From Caldanaerovirga acetigignens (GTDB lineage Bacteria; Bacillota; Thermosediminibacteria; Thermosediminibacterales; Thermosediminibacteraceae), in assembly GCF_900142995.1 (NCBI RefSeq), contig NZ_FRCR01000008.1, forward strand, positions 62,001 to 126,000: a stretch of 64,000 nucleotides of DNA. The letters run 5' to 3'. Both the position numbers and the translations under genes were made by a program. Shown here piece by piece: positions 32,932 through 44,108 of this stretch. Under the pieces are notes generated by a model that searched no databases, had not been told where the DNA came from, and worked only from the letters and a program-made list of their open reading frames with translations. Every line of letters starts with the position of its first letter. Position 1 is the first letter of the stretch.

Positions 32932-33975
32932 ATGGAAAAGTTCATCGATCTCAGAAGCGATACAGTCACCCTCCCCACACAGGAAATGCGCGAGGCCATG
33001 TACCGGGCCGAAGTGGGGGATGACGTTTATGGCGAAGACCCGACGGTAAAAAAGCTGGAGGAAATGGCTGCCGAAATTACCGGGAAGGAAGCGGCCATGT
33101 TCGTAACCAGCGGCACCCAGGGCAACCAGGTATCGATAATGACCCACACCCACCCCGGCGATGAGATTATCTTGGAAGAAAAAAGCCACATCTTCACTTA
33201 CGAAGTGGGCGGCATAGGTTACCTTGCGGGAGTGCAGACCAGGACCATCCCGGGGAAAAAGGGTGTCATGGACCCCTCCGAAATAGAGGCCGCCATAAGG
33301 GAAGATGACATACATTTTCCGAAAACCAGTCTGATCTGCGTGGAAAACACCCACAACAGGGCGGGTGGTACCGTAATCCCTCTCAATGTCCTGAAATGGA
33401 CCTACGAAATTGCCCAAAATCACGGCATACCGGTTCATTTAGATGGGGCCAGGATATTCAATGCCGCTATTTATCTCGGTGTTCCAGTAAAGGAAATTGC
33501 AAAATTTGCTGACAGCGTGATGTTTTGCCTTTCCAAAGGTCTTTGTGCTCCGGTCGGCTCCATCGTAGCAGGTAGCAGGGAATTTATTAAGCGGGCGAGA
33601 AAATTCCGCAAGATGCTGGGCGGTGGGCTGCGCCAGGCCGGGATTCTCGCCGCCGCCGGTATAGTTGCCCTTGAAAAGATGGTGGGTAGGCTGAAAGAAG
33701 ACCACGAAAACGCAAGGCTCCTTGCCGAAGGATTAAATGCCATTCCGGGCATTTTCATCGATATGGAAACAGTCCAGACCAATATCGTAATCTGCGACAT
33801 ATCCGGCTTTAAAATAAACGCCAGTGAGTTTGCAAAAAGGCTTCTTAAAAAGGGAATAAAAATTAACGGAGGTTCTGGGTATTTAGTCCGGTTTGTAACT
33901 CATTACGGGATCGAAAAGAAGGATATCTTGAAGGCCATAGAAGCTGTAAAGGAAGTTGCTGAAGAAATTTTATAA
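32932..33975 (+). CDS. ltaE: Low-specificity L-threonine aldolase
   Basis: A PLP enzyme cleaving threonine/allo-threonine to glycine and acetaldehyde. I place the start at ATG 32932 ([16 protein letters not shown]), preceded by AAAGGGAAAAAG; the longer open frame upstream runs through the leader RNA. Motifs: RSDTVT at the N-terminus, [20 protein letters not shown] (PLP-binding Asp) and [14 protein letters not shown], where Lys binds PLP. Length 347 is normal. A PP-loop gene follows after a 38-nt gap, possibly in the same transcript. Confidence 0.93.
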   Translation: MEKFIDLRSDTVTLPTQEMREAMYRAEVGDDVYGEDPTVKKLEEMAAEITGKEAAMFVTSGTQGNQVSIMTHTHPGDEIILEEKSHIFTYEVGGIGYLAGVQTRTIPGKKGVMDPSEIEAAIREDDIHFPKTSLICVENTHNRAGGTVIPLNVLKWTYEIAQNHGIPVHLDGARIFNAAIYLGVPVKEIAKFADSVMFCLSKGLCAPVGSIVAGSREFIKRARKFRKMLGGGLRQAGILAAAGIVALEKMVGRLKEDHENARLLAEGLNAIPGIFIDMETVQTNIVICDISGFKINASEFAKRLLKKGIKINGGSGYLVRFVTHYGIEKKDILKAIEAVKEVAEEIL

Positions 33976-34013
33976 CATTATGAATTTGTTAATAATCTTT
34001 ACAGGAGGAAGAC

Positions 34014-34757
34014 ATGAACAGAAACTTCGGAAAATGGTTTCTCACCAGGGTCAAAAAAGCCATCATCGATTACAACATGATAGAAAACGGCGACAAAATT
34101 GCTGTCGGGGTCTCCGGCGGCAAGGATTCGTCGGTTCTGCTCTTCATCCTCGACCTTTTGAGGAAATATTCGCCCTGGAAGTTCGACATAATTGCGGTAA
34201 ACGTGGATCTGGGGTGGGAGATGGACCTTGCTCCGGTCATAGATTTCTGCAGGCAAAGGGATATTCCATTCGAAATGGTGAAGACTGACATAACTCGGGT
34301 GGTCTTCGATATAAGAAAGGAACCAAACCCATGTTCTTTATGTTCCAGAATGAGGCGGGGCGCATTAGACAGCGCTGCTGTAGCACTGGGGTGTAACAAA
34401 GTGGCTCTCGCCCACCACGCCGACGACCTTATAGAGACCCTCTTTCTGAATCTCATTTTTACCGGGCGCTTTGAAACGTTCGAGCCAAAGACATACTTGT
34501 CCCGCAAAAATGTCACTTTGATAAGGCCGCTGATTTATCTTAGCGAAAAAACCGTAAAGTCCATCGCTAGATCTCAAAACCTGCCGGTTATAGAAAGCCC
34601 CTGTCCCGCTTCAGGCACAACCAAGCGCGAGGAAGTGGGAAAACTCCTCGACCAGATGGACCAAATTTTCCCTAAAGCCAGGGAAAATATCCTCGCAGCC
34701 ATAAGGCGTAGGGATTTTTTCCGCCTAAACAACTCACCGCAGGAAAAAACTGAATAA
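34014..34757 (+). CDS. TtcA-family PP-loop tRNA thiolation protein
   Basis: A 247-residue N-type ATP pyrophosphatase. The PP-loop is VSGGKDSSVLLFIL; CSLC (residues near 105) is the CxxC that in TtcA/TtuA-type enzymes binds an Fe-S cluster, and a later Cys is in ESPCPASG. Family members insert sulfur at cytidine-32 (TtcA) or related positions of tRNA. Archaeal-like TtuA has extra zinc fingers, which are missing here. Exact tRNA target cannot be read. AGGAGGAAGAC precedes the ATG. Confidence 0.85.
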   Translation: MNRNFGKWFLTRVKKAIIDYNMIENGDKIAVGVSGGKDSSVLLFILDLLRKYSPWKFDIIAVNVDLGWEMDLAPVIDFCRQRDIPFEMVKTDITRVVFDIRKEPNPCSLCSRMRRGALDSAAVALGCNKVALAHHADDLIETLFLNLIFTGRFETFEPKTYLSRKNVTLIRPLIYLSEKTVKSIARSQNLPVIESPCPASGTTKREEVGKLLDQMDQIFPKARENILAAIRRRDFFRLNNSPQEKTE

Positions 34758-34768
34758 GAAGCAGAAAC

Positions 34769-34809
34769 AAAAACCGGCTTGGCAGTAAAAATCGTCCCAG
34801 CCGGTTTTT
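34769..34809. terminator. Bidirectional terminator between the TtcA-like gene and opp
   Basis: AAAAACCGGCT (34769-34779) pairs with AGCCGGTTTTT (34799-34809); T runs occur on both strands for the convergent genes. Confidence 0.85.
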
Positions 34810-34829
34810 ACCCTTTTTTAATCAAGTTT

Positions 34830-35792
34830 TTAGTAAAGGTGGCAAGCCACAAAGTGGTTTTTCTCCACTTCTTTGAACTCTGGCTGCTTTTCGGTGCATG
34901 CAGGCTTTGCGTGCCTGCACCTTTTCGCAAACCGGCAGCCTTCAGGAGGATTGATAGGACTCGGCACATCCCCCTCAAGCAATATCCTCTTTTTATTTCT
35001 TTCGGTTTCGGGGTCTGGAATCGGAATCGCCGAAAGCAGCGCCTGAGTATACGGATGAAGCGGGCTTTTGTGCAGGTCCTCTGATGTCGCAAGTTCCACA
35101 ACCACCCCCAGATACATGACTGCTATCCGGTCGGAGACGTACTTCACCATGCTGAGGTCGTGGGCTATGAAAAGATACGTAAGCTTGAGTTTTTGCTGCA
35201 GTTCCATGAGCAGGTTCACAACCTGCGCCTGTATCGAGACGTCCAGTGCAGAAATAGGCTCGTCGCAGACAATGAATTTGGGTTCCACGGCAAGTGCCCT
35301 TGCGATACCTATTCTTTGCCTTTGCCCTCCGGAAAACTCGTGCGGGAATCTGTTAGCGTGTTCCTTGTTCAGCCCGACCAGGTTTAAAAGCTCGTATATC
35401 CTCTCGGTGCGCTCTCTGTTCTTGTAAAGGCCGTGGATATCGATGCCCTCGCCTATTATGTCGGCCACAGTCATCCTGGGGTTCAACGATGCATAAGGGT
35501 CCTGGAAAATCATCTGGGCCTTCCGGTTGAACCCTCTTAGCTCCTGTCCCTTTAATTTATGCACGTTTTTACCTTCAAAAAGCACCTCGCCTCCTGTAGG
35601 CTCGTAAAGCCTTACTACGGTCCTTCCCAACGTGGTCTTGCCGCAGCCGGACTCCCCTACGAGACCCAGGGTTTCCCCTTCCATAATCTTAAGATTAACG
35701 TCGTCGACAGCCTTCAGCACCGCACCCCTGCCCACGTTGAAGTACTTTTTCAGATTATTTATTTCTATTAGTGCATTTACTTGGCCTGTCAT
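34830..35792 (-). CDS. oppF: Oligopeptide ABC transporter ATPase OppF
   Basis: A 320-residue ATPase of the peptide/nickel family. Walker A is [17 protein letters not shown], the signature is [17 protein letters not shown], Walker B is [13 protein letters not shown]. The C-terminal oligopeptide extension has [14 protein letters not shown], Cys residues that bind a [4Fe-4S] cluster in some members. Last gene of oppABCDF; starts one base inside the oppD stop. Confidence 0.93.
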   Translation of the reverse strand: MTGQVNALIEINNLKKYFNVGRGAVLKAVDDVNLKIMEGETLGLVGESGCGKTTLGRTVVRLYEPTGGEVLFEGKNVHKLKGQELRGFNRKAQMIFQDPYASLNPRMTVADIIGEGIDIHGLYKNRERTERIYELLNLVGLNKEHANRFPHEFSGGQRQRIGIARALAVEPKFIVCDEPISALDVSIQAQVVNLLMELQQKLKLTYLFIAHDLSMVKYVSDRIAVMYLGVVVELATSEDLHKSPLHPYTQALLSAIPIPDPETERNKKRILLEGDVPSPINPPEGCRFAKRCRHAKPACTEKQPEFKEVEKNHFVACHLY

Positions 35793-36808
35793 TATAAAGT
35801 CACCCCTTTTCCTACAGGAGGTTTAACTTTTGGAGCCATGGGATGCAGCAGCCAGCAGGCAGTGCTGTGGCCGTCGCTCACCGTGAAGTCCTCGGGATAT
35901 CTTTCGTAACATATTTTCATGGCGTATTCGCACCTGGCTGCGAAGGCGCAGCCCACCGGAGGCGCAAAGAGATCTGGTGGAGTGCCATCGATAGATGCCA
36001 GCCTTTTACTCTTGTCCAGATCTGGAGTTGGCACCGACATCAAAAGGCCCCACGTATAGGGGTGGCGTGGATTGTAAAATATATCGTCAAGGCTGCCGCG
36101 CTCAATTATCTTACCAGCATACATGACCAGAACCCGCTCAGCCAGATTTGCCACAACACCTAAGTTATGGGTGATAATGATGATGGCTGTATTCAATTTT
36201 TTCTGTAAATCCCTCATAAGGTCCAAAATCTGCGCCTGTATCGTTACGTCCAGAGCCGTCGTCGGTTCATCTGCAATAAGAAGTTTCGGGTTGCAGGCTA
36301 AGGCAATTGCTATCATAGCCCTCTGCCTCATCCCGCCGCTGAACTCATGAGGGTACTGATCCACGCGCTTTTCCGCATTGGGGATGCCGACAAGTTTTAG
36401 CATTTCAATGGCCTTTTCTCTTGCCTGTTTGGGGTGCATCTTCTGATGCTTTATGAGGCCTTCGGCTATTTGAGCACCTACCTTCATGGTGGGGTTCAGG
36501 GAAGTCATGGGGTCCTGAAATACCATGCTGATTTCGGAACCCCGGACATGTTCCATTTCTTTTTCTGACAGCTTGGTTATATCTTTGCCGTCGAAGACAA
36601 TACTCCCGTTTTTAATAACCCCAGGCGGCATTGGTATGAGCCGCATTATGGCCTGCATTGTAACGCTTTTCCCGCAGCCGGACTCGCCGACTACGGCCAC
36701 CGTTTCCCCCCTGTCTACGTTAAAGGAAACGCCCCTTACCGCTTTGACTTCACCCGCATAGGTCTTGAACGAAACTTCCAGGTCTTTTACTTCGAGCAAT
36801 CTTTCCAC
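35792..36808 (-). CDS. oppD: Oligopeptide ABC transporter ATPase OppD
   Basis: A 338-residue ATPase. Walker A is [17 protein letters not shown], the signature is [17 protein letters not shown], Walker B is [13 protein letters not shown], and the C-terminal peptide-transport extension has [15 protein letters not shown]. It pairs with OppF to power peptide uptake. Starts 17 nt after oppC. Confidence 0.93.
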   Translation of the reverse strand: MERLLEVKDLEVSFKTYAGEVKAVRGVSFNVDRGETVAVVGESGCGKSVTMQAIMRLIPMPPGVIKNGSIVFDGKDITKLSEKEMEHVRGSEISMVFQDPMTSLNPTMKVGAQIAEGLIKHQKMHPKQAREKAIEMLKLVGIPNAEKRVDQYPHEFSGGMRQRAMIAIALACNPKLLIADEPTTALDVTIQAQILDLMRDLQKKLNTAIIIITHNLGVVANLAERVLVMYAGKIIERGSLDDIFYNPRHPYTWGLLMSVPTPDLDKSKRLASIDGTPPDLFAPPVGCAFAARCEYAMKICYERYPEDFTVSDGHSTACWLLHPMAPKVKPPVGKGVTL

Positions 36809-36825
36809 CTTTTGCCACCTCCCAT

Positions 36826-37755
36826 CTAGCTGCGAAGTCTCGGATCGAGGGCGTCTCTCAAACCATCACCAAGCAGGTTCAGAGAGAGCATGGTGGTACT
36901 TATGAAAAATGCGGGGATGAAAAGCTGGTAAGGCCGCACTCTGAAACTTTGTATTCCGTAATAAGCCAGTTGCCCCCAACTGGACTGCGGTGGCACAACC
37001 CCCAGTCCTATGAAGCTCAAGAATGCTTCGGTGAAGATTGCCGAAGGAACCGACATCGTTAGGTTGACCAAAATTACCCCCAAGGCATTGGGTATCAGGT
37101 GCTTAAAAATTATCCTGGCATGACTTGCGCCAAGCACTTTTGCCGCAAGCACAAATTCCTGCTCTTTAAGCTGCAAGATCTGACCTCTTACAAGCCTTGC
37201 CATATTAAGCCATCCAACAGCAATCATGGCAATTACCAAAGGCATAATCCCCTGGCCAAGGACCACCATCATCAGAATAACGATAATCATATAAGGGATG
37301 GCATAGAGAATATCTATAGCCCTCATTATGGCCATATCTACTTTGCCGCCAAAATAACCGGAAATTCCCCCTATTATAACTCCTATTACGGCATTTAAAA
37401 AAGCAGCAAGAAAACCTATCGAAAGCGAAACCCTCGCACCCATCCATGTCCTGGCCCATAAATCCCTGCCAAGCGTGTCCGTGCCAAACCAGTGTTTCGC
37501 CGAAGGGGGTTGGTCTATTTCTTCAGTATTTGTGGTTCTGTAATCGTAGGGCGTCATATAAGGACCCACTATAGCCAAAACAGTGTATAAAACTATAATA
37601 ATAAGTCCCAGCATCGCCACCTTATTTTGCTTTAGTCTCCGCCATGCATCCTGCCAGTAGGTTATGCTGGGTCTTGCGATAGCCTCCATCTGGCTTATAT
37701 TTTTACCTACATGTTCAAACATTTCCTGGGTAATCGCATCATTCGATGTCTGCAC
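36826..37755 (-). CDS. oppC: Oligopeptide ABC transporter permease OppC
   Basis: A 309-residue permease with an N-terminal cytoplasmic stretch, six helices and the ABC-binding EAA loop (EFVLAAKVLGASHARIIFKHLIPNAL). The HWFGTDTLGRDLWAR segment is a hallmark of DppC/OppC. It lies 12 nt after oppB. Confidence 0.93.
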   Translation of the reverse strand: MQTSNDAITQEMFEHVGKNISQMEAIARPSITYWQDAWRRLKQNKVAMLGLIIIVLYTVLAIVGPYMTPYDYRTTNTEEIDQPPSAKHWFGTDTLGRDLWARTWMGARVSLSIGFLAAFLNAVIGVIIGGISGYFGGKVDMAIMRAIDILYAIPYMIIVILMMVVLGQGIMPLVIAMIAVGWLNMARLVRGQILQLKEQEFVLAAKVLGASHARIIFKHLIPNALGVILVNLTMSVPSAIFTEAFLSFIGLGVVPPQSSWGQLAYYGIQSFRVRPYQLFIPAFFISTTMLSLNLLGDGLRDALDPRLRS

Positions 37756-37767
37756 CTTATCTCCTCC

Positions 37768-38685
37768 CTACTTTGCTATTCTAATCCTAGGATCTATCAA
37801 CCCGTAAATAATATCTACGACAAAGTTTGCAGCAATCAAAAAAAGCCCATAGAAAGTAGTCATGCCGAGCACCAGCGAGTAGTCAAGATTTTGTATACCT
37901 AATACGTAGAACTTTCCAAGTCCTGGTATTGCAAAAATTTGCTCGACCACAAAAGTACCCGTGAGAAGCGTGGCGGTAACCGGCCCCAAAACCGTGATCA
38001 CCGGTAGTATGGCGTTCCTAACCTGGTGTTTCCATATAATCTGGAATGGCGAAAGCCCCTTGGCTTTAGCTGTTTTTATGAAGTCCTGGTTTACTACATC
38101 CAACATACTGGCCCTCATTAGCCTCGCCATTAACGCCAACGCACCTAAACTTAAGGCAAAGGTCGGCATAATCGTATAGGAAAATCCCTTCCATTGGGAA
38201 ACAGGTAGCAGGTTTAACTTTGTGGCAAAGACATACTGGAGAAGCGGCCCGATGACAAACGAAGGGACAGAAACTCCCACAATTGCTATAAACATCGCAA
38301 GGTAATCCAATGTCCTATTTCTGTTCAATGCCGCAATTATACCCAGAGTAACTCCGGCTATTGTAGCAAAAATAACCGCCCTTATCCCCAGGTCAGCCGA
38401 ATAAGGAAATGCTTGTTTGATTACTTCATTGACGGTTCTGTTTTTATATCTCAACGAATAGCCGAAATCCCCTTTGAGCAAGTTCCGTAAAAATGTCACA
38501 TATTGAATGTGAATTGGTTTATCTAATCCGTAATACCTCATCATATTGGCCTTTATTTCCGGTGTAACCTTTTCGCTTAAAAAAGGATCGCCTGGAAGAA
38601 GTCTAACGAGGAAAAATACTATGGTTACCAGCACCCATGCTGTTATTAATGAGACCAATAGGCGATTCAGAATATATTTGACCAA
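37768..38685 (-). CDS. oppB: Oligopeptide ABC transporter permease OppB
   Basis: A 305-residue permease: LLPGDPFLSEKVTPE near residue 30, DFIKTAKAKGLSPFQIIWKHQVRNAILP as EAA loop, and VEQIFAIPGLGKF. Six predicted helices. The gap to oppA (135 nt) holds a long hairpin that may set the oppA/oppBCDF ratio. Confidence 0.93.
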   Translation of the reverse strand: MVKYILNRLLVSLITAWVLVTIVFFLVRLLPGDPFLSEKVTPEIKANMMRYYGLDKPIHIQYVTFLRNLLKGDFGYSLRYKNRTVNEVIKQAFPYSADLGIRAVIFATIAGVTLGIIAALNRNRTLDYLAMFIAIVGVSVPSFVIGPLLQYVFATKLNLLPVSQWKGFSYTIMPTFALSLGALALMARLMRASMLDVVNQDFIKTAKAKGLSPFQIIWKHQVRNAILPVITVLGPVTATLLTGTFVVEQIFAIPGLGKFYVLGIQNLDYSLVLGMTTFYGLFLIAANFVVDIIYGLIDPRIRIAK

Positions 38686-38763
38686 ATATCTTGCACCCCC
38701 ATTTCAATTTTTCTTAAATCGAATATATTTTTTTATATTTATGCATCGCCTATATTACGATAA

Positions 38764-38797
38764 TCGGAGGTATATGCATAATCGCACATACCTCCGA
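38764..38797 (-). other. oppA-oppB intergenic hairpin
   Basis: TCGGAGGTAT (38764-38773) pairs with ATACCTCCGA (38788-38797), plus three inner pairs. On the minus strand it is followed by TTATCGTAA, not a T run. It lies about 24 nt after the oppA stop and could protect the oppA message from 3' decay or act as a weak attenuator. Confidence 0.65.
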
Positions 38798-38820
38798 CTT
38801 ATTAACTCCCAAGACTAAAT

Positions 38821-40461
38821 TTACTCTTGTACGTCAGCGTATACGAAATCGAAAGTTGCACCGATAAAGTCTGTTACTAAGCCATTTATGCGGTCATTGC
38901 AGACCCAAGCTCTCTTTCTGAAATATATCGGTATAATTGGCCCTTTTTCAAGTAAGAGTTTTTCGGCTTCAAACATGGCATCGGCACGCTTCTTGAAGTC
39001 AGTGGTGGTCTTGGCAAACTGTATAAGCTCGTCGTATTGCTTGTTACTCCAACCGGTGTCGTTATGACCTCCACCGGTTACCCACAGGTCAAGGTAAGTC
39101 ATCGGATCGTTGTAGTCCGGGCCCCAACCAGCAAATACCACGTCGTAATCCATCTTGGTCATGAGCTCAAGCCTCTGTTTGAAGGGAACCTGCTTGACAG
39201 TCATGTTGATGCCAAGGTTCTTCTTAAGCTGGTCCTGTATAAACTCGGCAGTTAACTTGGCCCTTTGGGTATCGTCAGTCAGATATTCAAAAGTCAGCTT
39301 AGAAGGATCGTTTATTTTAAGTTCCTTCATCGCTTTTTCAAGATACTCCTTGGCTTTTGCTACATCTGCATTCTTCGAATAAAATTCATAAGGATATTCT
39401 TCTGCAAAGGTCTTTTCCAGGCCTGCAAGTTGCGGCAACACGTATCTTGTAGCAGGATCAGAAACTCCCTTTAATACTGCTTTTATTAAAGCTTCGCGGT
39501 CTATTGCAAAACCTATCGCTCTCTGGAAATTCTCATTTGCAAGCCACGGCTTGCCTTCGCGCTTTACGTTGAACTGCAGGTAGAATTCGGCGCCATCATA
39601 GAAGTACTTGGCCTTTCCTTCCTTTTCCATCTGCTCTACCATTTCTGCAGGTATATATTCCCAGTCGGTCTCTCCGTTTTCAAACATCTGGAAAGCAGTG
39701 TTTGCATCGTTTACCACGTATATGGTGACTTTATCAATCTTTACGGCATCTTTATTCCAATAATTGGGGTTCTTCTCAAGTACCAGCTCCTGTTCGTGCT
39801 TCCATTCCTTCAAGATGAATGGGCCATTGTAAAGGAGCTTGTCGGCATCTGCTGCAAATTTTTCTCCCATCTGTTCCACAAAGTCTTTTCTCACGGGCAT
39901 AAACGAAATGAAGCTGAGGAGGCTTTCAAAGTACTTAACCGGCACTTTCAATTTAATCTCGAGCGTCTTTTCGTCTAAGGCTTTTACTCCTATCTGGTTC
40001 GGATCGGTTATCTTTTTGGTATTATATTCCTCGCCGTTTACAATATAGTAACCCTGAAAAGCATATTCGGATGCTGTATTCGGGTCCAGTAACCTCTTTA
40101 TAGCATATTCGAAATCATAAGCAGTTACGGGTTTGCCATCGCTCCACTTGGCATCCCTCAAGTGGAAGGTGTAGGTCGTTTTGTCTTCAGAGATTTCCCA
40201 CTTTTCGGCCATACCAGGCTGTATCTGGCCGTCGTGTACTCTTACGAGACCTTCAAAAATATGGTGACCGACGAGAATAGCGTAAGTGTCCGTCGCCTTT
40301 TGCGGGTCAAGGCTTGGCACTTCGGCACCAATCGTAAAGGCTATTTCCTTAGCCTTACTTTGCTGTCCTCCCTGTTGCTGGCTACCCTGCTGGCCGCATC
40401 CCGCAAGTACGCCAGCCACCAGTACCAGCGCTAAAACAACTGCTAGACTTTTCTTTAGCAT
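38821..40461 (-). CDS. oppA: Oligopeptide-binding lipoprotein OppA
   Basis: A 546-residue family 5 solute-binding protein. Signal peptide with lipobox: LALVLVAGVLAGCGQQ; then a Gln/Gly-rich linker. Binding-domain hallmarks: VPSLDPQKATDTYA, WSDGKPVTAYDFEYAIKRLLDPNTASEYA and GWGPDYNDPMTYLDLW. It should capture peptides outside the membrane and hand them to OppBC. First gene of the operon. Confidence 0.94.
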   Translation of the reverse strand: MLKKSLAVVLALVLVAGVLAGCGQQGSQQQGGQQSKAKEIAFTIGAEVPSLDPQKATDTYAILVGHHIFEGLVRVHDGQIQPGMAEKWEISEDKTTYTFHLRDAKWSDGKPVTAYDFEYAIKRLLDPNTASEYAFQGYYIVNGEEYNTKKITDPNQIGVKALDEKTLEIKLKVPVKYFESLLSFISFMPVRKDFVEQMGEKFAADADKLLYNGPFILKEWKHEQELVLEKNPNYWNKDAVKIDKVTIYVVNDANTAFQMFENGETDWEYIPAEMVEQMEKEGKAKYFYDGAEFYLQFNVKREGKPWLANENFQRAIGFAIDREALIKAVLKGVSDPATRYVLPQLAGLEKTFAEEYPYEFYSKNADVAKAKEYLEKAMKELKINDPSKLTFEYLTDDTQRAKLTAEFIQDQLKKNLGINMTVKQVPFKQRLELMTKMDYDVVFAGWGPDYNDPMTYLDLWVTGGGHNDTGWSNKQYDELIQFAKTTTDFKKRADAMFEAEKLLLEKGPIIPIYFRKRAWVCNDRINGLVTDFIGATFDFVYADVQE

Positions 40462-40681
40462 TAAATCCCCTCCCAGATTTGCCTATTTTTTTAATTGAGC
40501 AAATTGCTTTTCTTATTTTGGTTTTCTTATTCCTCAACCCCCCTTCAAAAACAATCAAAATTTTTTAAAATCACACTTTCTATGAAAAGTTTTTAGCCTC
40601 CGCTAAATATATATTCTTCAACGAAAACAAAAATCCTTCTTTTAAAAAACAACTCGTTCAATCCAATTTTTCCATCCATAT

Positions 40682-40712
40682 AAAAACCCCCGCCTTAAAT
40701 GCAGGGGCTTTT
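40682..40712 (-). terminator. Terminator of gatCAB
   Basis: On the minus strand AAAAGCCCCTGC and GGCGGGGGTTTTT form a GC-rich stem with a 6-nt loop and T run, directly after the gatB stop. Confidence 0.8.
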
Positions 40713-40714
40713 GA

Positions 40715-42142
40715 TCAAACTAGAAGTTCCTTTAATATTTTATTTACCAGTTGAGGATTTGCCTTGCCCCGGGTTTCTTTCATTACCTGTCCTACTAAAA
40801 ATCCTAAGGCTTTTTCTTTGCCTTTTTTGTAGTCCTCAACTGACTTTGGATTTTCTTCAATAACTTTCCTTGCTATCTTTTCAAGTTCTGCCTCGTCCGA
40901 GATCTGAATCAAGCCTTTTTCCTTTACAATGACCTCCGGGTCCATGCCGGTATCAAACATTCCCCTGAAAACTTCTTTTGCTATCTTTGTGCTTATCGTA
41001 CCGTCATCTATCATCTTCAGCATTTTTACGAACTGTGCGGGCTCAAAAGGAACTTCATCGACTTCCTTTCCGGTTTCGTTGAGTATCCCCAGCATTTCGG
41101 ACATTACCCAATTGCTAATTGTTTTTGGATCGTGGTATTTAGAAACGCATTCTTCAAAGAAATTCGCAAGTGCCTTGGAAGCCGTTATGACTCCAGCGTC
41201 ATAGGCCGGCAGTCCGTACTCCTCCATATATCTTTTTTTCCGAGCATCGGGCAGTTCAGGAAGTTCGGACTTAAGCTTTTCAACCCATTCTCTATCTATA
41301 ACTATCGGCACCAAGTCGGGGTCCGGGAAGTACCTGTAGTCGTGGGCCTCTTCCTTGCTCCTTAGCGGAATCGTAATACCCCTTGCCTCATCCCAGCGGC
41401 GGGTCTCTTGAACAACAGCCCCACCTGATTCTAAAATTTCCCTCTGGCGCTTTTCCTCGTATTCGAGACTTCGCCGGACGGCCCGGAACGATCCCAGGTT
41501 TTTAAGCTCCACTTTCGTACCGAACTTGTCCGACCCCTTTGGCCTCAGTGAGATATTGGTATCGCATCTTAACGAACCTTCTTCCATCTTGCAGTCGGAA
41601 ACCTCAATATACTGGAGGATGGTCTTCAACTTGTTGAGGTAAAGCCACGCCTCTTCGGGAGTGCGTATATCTGGTTCAGAAACAATTTCTATCAATGGAA
41701 CGCCGGTGCGGTTTAGGTCCACAAGCGAATATGACTTTCCCTCTTCGTGGATGAGCTTTCCCGCATCCTCTTCGAGATGGATTCTGTTTATGCCTATGCG
41801 TTTCGGCTTACCATCTACTTCGATTTCGATATAACCTTTTCTGGCCAAAGGCAAATCGTACTGCGAAATCTGGTAAGCCTTCGGCAGGTCGGGGTAAAAG
41901 TAATTCTTTCTGTCGAATTTGGAAAACTCCGGTATCTCGCAGTTTAACGCCAAAGCCGCTTTTATGGCGTATTCCACCGCTTTCTTATTGAGCACCGGTA
42001 ATACCCCCGGCATTCCAAGGCAAACGGGGCAACAGTGGGTATTAACCTCGCCGCCGAATTCGGTGGTGCAATTGCAAAAGACTTTGGATTTAGTAAGAAG
42101 TTCCACGTGGACCTCAAGGCCTATTACCGTTTCGAATTCCAT
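40715..42142 (-). CDS. gatB: Asp/Glu-tRNA amidotransferase subunit B
   Basis: A 475-residue kinase subunit that phosphorylates Glu-tRNA-Gln or Asp-tRNA-Asn and binds the misacylated tRNA. N-terminal [46 protein letters not shown], and the C-terminal tail/YqeY domain. Zinc Cys residues (CNC ... CCPVC) are present. Last in gatCAB. Confidence 0.95.
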   Translation of the reverse strand: MEFETVIGLEVHVELLTKSKVFCNCTTEFGGEVNTHCCPVCLGMPGVLPVLNKKAVEYAIKAALALNCEIPEFSKFDRKNYFYPDLPKAYQISQYDLPLARKGYIEIEVDGKPKRIGINRIHLEEDAGKLIHEEGKSYSLVDLNRTGVPLIEIVSEPDIRTPEEAWLYLNKLKTILQYIEVSDCKMEEGSLRCDTNISLRPKGSDKFGTKVELKNLGSFRAVRRSLEYEEKRQREILESGGAVVQETRRWDEARGITIPLRSKEEAHDYRYFPDPDLVPIVIDREWVEKLKSELPELPDARKKRYMEEYGLPAYDAGVITASKALANFFEECVSKYHDPKTISNWVMSEMLGILNETGKEVDEVPFEPAQFVKMLKMIDDGTISTKIAKEVFRGMFDTGMDPEVIVKEKGLIQISDEAELEKIARKVIEENPKSVEDYKKGKEKALGFLVGQVMKETRGKANPQLVNKILKELLV

Positions 42143-42159
42143 CGTTCCACCTCCAGACG

Positions 42160-43623
42160 TTATAGGGCAGGTTTTTCGGTGTTAAAGCTGGTGGCCCGTT
42201 CAAAAGTATACGCCGCCCTTATTACCGTAGCTTCATCGAAGGGTTTCCCTATTATCTGAAGCCCTACCGGCAAACCGCCGGAAAAACCGCAGGGTATCGA
42301 AATTGCAGGAAGTCCCGCCATGTTAACGGGGATGGTGCAGACATCGGACATGTACATCTTTAAAGGATCGTCGGTTTTTTCTCCTATCCTGAAAGCCGGA
42401 GTCGGTGCGGTAGGTGCTATAATTACATCGTACTTTTCAAAAGCCCTGTCAAAGTCGGCCTTCACCAGCGTCCTGACCTTCTGGGCTTTAAGATAGTAGG
42501 CATCGTAATAACCCGAACTCAAGGCATAAGTTCCCAGCATAATCCTGCGCTTTACTTCGCTGCCGAAACCTTCGCTTCGCGTTTTCTTGTATAGGTCTAT
42601 GAGATCGTCGTAATCTTTCGCTCTCACTCCGTATCTAATGCCGTCATAGCGGGCAAGGTTTGAACTGGCTTCCGCCGGCGCTATTATGTAATAGGCCCAC
42701 AGGGCGTACTCAGTGTGCGGCAACGATATTTCTTCGACAGAAGCTCCCAGCCTTTCAAAAACGCGCGCCGCAGATAAAATTGCCTCTTTAACTTCCGGCT
42801 CCACTCCTTCTCCCAGGTATTCCTTAGGGAGACCCATTTTCATGCCTTTGACATCTTCCACAAGGCTTTTCGTGAAGTCCGGCACCGGTAAGTTTACAGA
42901 AGTAGAGTCCCTTTCATCCCACCCTGCTATGGCGTTTAACACTATGGCACAGTCGGTCACATCCTTCGTTATGGGGCCGATCTGGTCCAGGGAAGAGGCA
43001 TAGGCCACGAGGCCGTATCTGGAAACCCTGCCGTAAGTCGGTTTAAGACCCACAACGCCACAGTACGAAGCTGGCTGCCTTATTGAACCGCCGGTATCCG
43101 AGCCTAAAGCGAATATGCATTCGTCCGCCGCCACTGCCGCCGCCGAACCGCCGGAGGAACCTCCCGGGACCCTCTCAACATCCCAGGGGTTTCTGGTCGA
43201 AAAAAAACCGGAATTTTCCGTAGACGAGCCCATCGCAAACTCGTCCATATTGGTCTTCCCTATTATTACTGCCTTCTCAGATTTTAATTTTTCGCAAACC
43301 GTAGCATCGTAAGGCGGCACAAAATTAGCAAGTATTTTCGAAGCACAGGTAGTCTTAAGGCCTTTGGTGCATATATTGTCTTTTATGGCTACGGGGATTC
43401 CCGCCAGCGGACTCGAAAAATCTCCATCTTTATCTACATTTTTGCTTATTTCCAATGCTCTCTCTTTATCGACAGTTAAAAAAGCCCTTATATTTCCCTC
43501 CACCTTATCTATCCTATCTAACACAGCTTTCGTTAGCTCTTCGGACGAAATTTCCCTCTTTGAAAGGAGCTCATGCGCTTCATGGATGGTGAGTTTGCTC
43601 AAATTCAACGCTTCTACCTCCAT
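42160..43623 (-). CDS. gatA: Asp/Glu-tRNA amidotransferase subunit A
   Basis: A 487-residue amidase-signature enzyme that releases ammonia from glutamine. Catalytic residues: Lys in [12 protein letters not shown], cis-Ser in [13 protein letters not shown] and [12 protein letters not shown]. Normal length. Encoded between gatC and gatB. Confidence 0.95.
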   Translation of the reverse strand: MEVEALNLSKLTIHEAHELLSKREISSEELTKAVLDRIDKVEGNIRAFLTVDKERALEISKNVDKDGDFSSPLAGIPVAIKDNICTKGLKTTCASKILANFVPPYDATVCEKLKSEKAVIIGKTNMDEFAMGSSTENSGFFSTRNPWDVERVPGGSSGGSAAAVAADECIFALGSDTGGSIRQPASYCGVVGLKPTYGRVSRYGLVAYASSLDQIGPITKDVTDCAIVLNAIAGWDERDSTSVNLPVPDFTKSLVEDVKGMKMGLPKEYLGEGVEPEVKEAILSAARVFERLGASVEEISLPHTEYALWAYYIIAPAEASSNLARYDGIRYGVRAKDYDDLIDLYKKTRSEGFGSEVKRRIMLGTYALSSGYYDAYYLKAQKVRTLVKADFDRAFEKYDVIIAPTAPTPAFRIGEKTDDPLKMYMSDVCTIPVNMAGLPAISIPCGFSGGLPVGLQIIGKPFDEATVIRAAYTFERATSFNTEKPAL

Positions 43624-43628
43624 TCCCT

Positions 43629-43919
43629 TTAATCTTCTATAATTCTGGGTACTTTAAAGAAACCCCGTTCTTTTTCTGGAGCGTTCTTCAATACCTCCTC
43701 CCGCGGGAGGCTTTCCTTTACCACATCCTCGCGGAAGACGTTTTTAATCGGGATGATGTGGGCAGTCGGAGGAACATTAGCAGTATCGAGCTCATTCAAT
43801 TTGTCCATGTAGTCTAATATTGAGCTGAGAGTATTTGCCATCTCCTTCTTTTCTTCCTCCGAAAGATATAGCCTCGCAAGATTTGCAACGTGTTCCACAG
43901 TTTCTATTGTTATCTTCAC
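43629..43919 (-). CDS. gatC: Asp/Glu-tRNA amidotransferase subunit C
   Basis: A 96-residue belt subunit that stabilises GatA-Gat[21 protein letters not shown], then [21 protein letters not shown] and [20 protein letters not shown]. First gene of the operon, 5 nt before gatA. Confidence 0.95.
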   Translation of the reverse strand: MKITIETVEHVANLARLYLSEEEKKEMANTLSSILDYMDKLNELDTANVPPTAHIIPIKNVFREDVVKESLPREEVLKNAPEKERGFFKVPRIIED

Positions 43920-43969
43920 GCTTTCACCCTCTTTTCAAAATTTACTCGCCCTTCTTTCTAACGGTTATA

Positions 43970-43998
43970 ATTTTATCATTTTGGGTTTAAATAAACAA
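43970..43998 (-). promoter_or_regulatory. gatCAB promoter
   Basis: TTGTTT (43998-43993) and TAAAAT (43975-43970) on the minus strand are 17 bp apart. Confidence 0.55.
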
Positions 43999-44044
43999 CC
44001 TTAGGGAAAAATTTATAACTCTAAGCCAATACCGCAATAATCAA

Positions 44045-44074
44045 TTGCAGAATATAGTCCCTATAGGATATAAT
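44045..44074 (+). promoter_or_regulatory. Promoter of the D,D-carboxypeptidase-like gene
   Basis: TTGCAG (44045-44050) and TATAAT (44069-44074) with an 18-bp spacer, 34 bp before the proposed start. Confidence 0.65.
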
Positions 44075-44108
44075 CTCATTGTAGAAAATTTATAAAAGGA
44101 TGAGGTTT

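Noticed and set aside
33985-34002. Rex-like TTGTTAATAATCTTTACA between ltaE and the TtcA-like gene
   Set aside because: The right half does not match the palindrome, and the position between two co-directional genes is unlikely for Rex.
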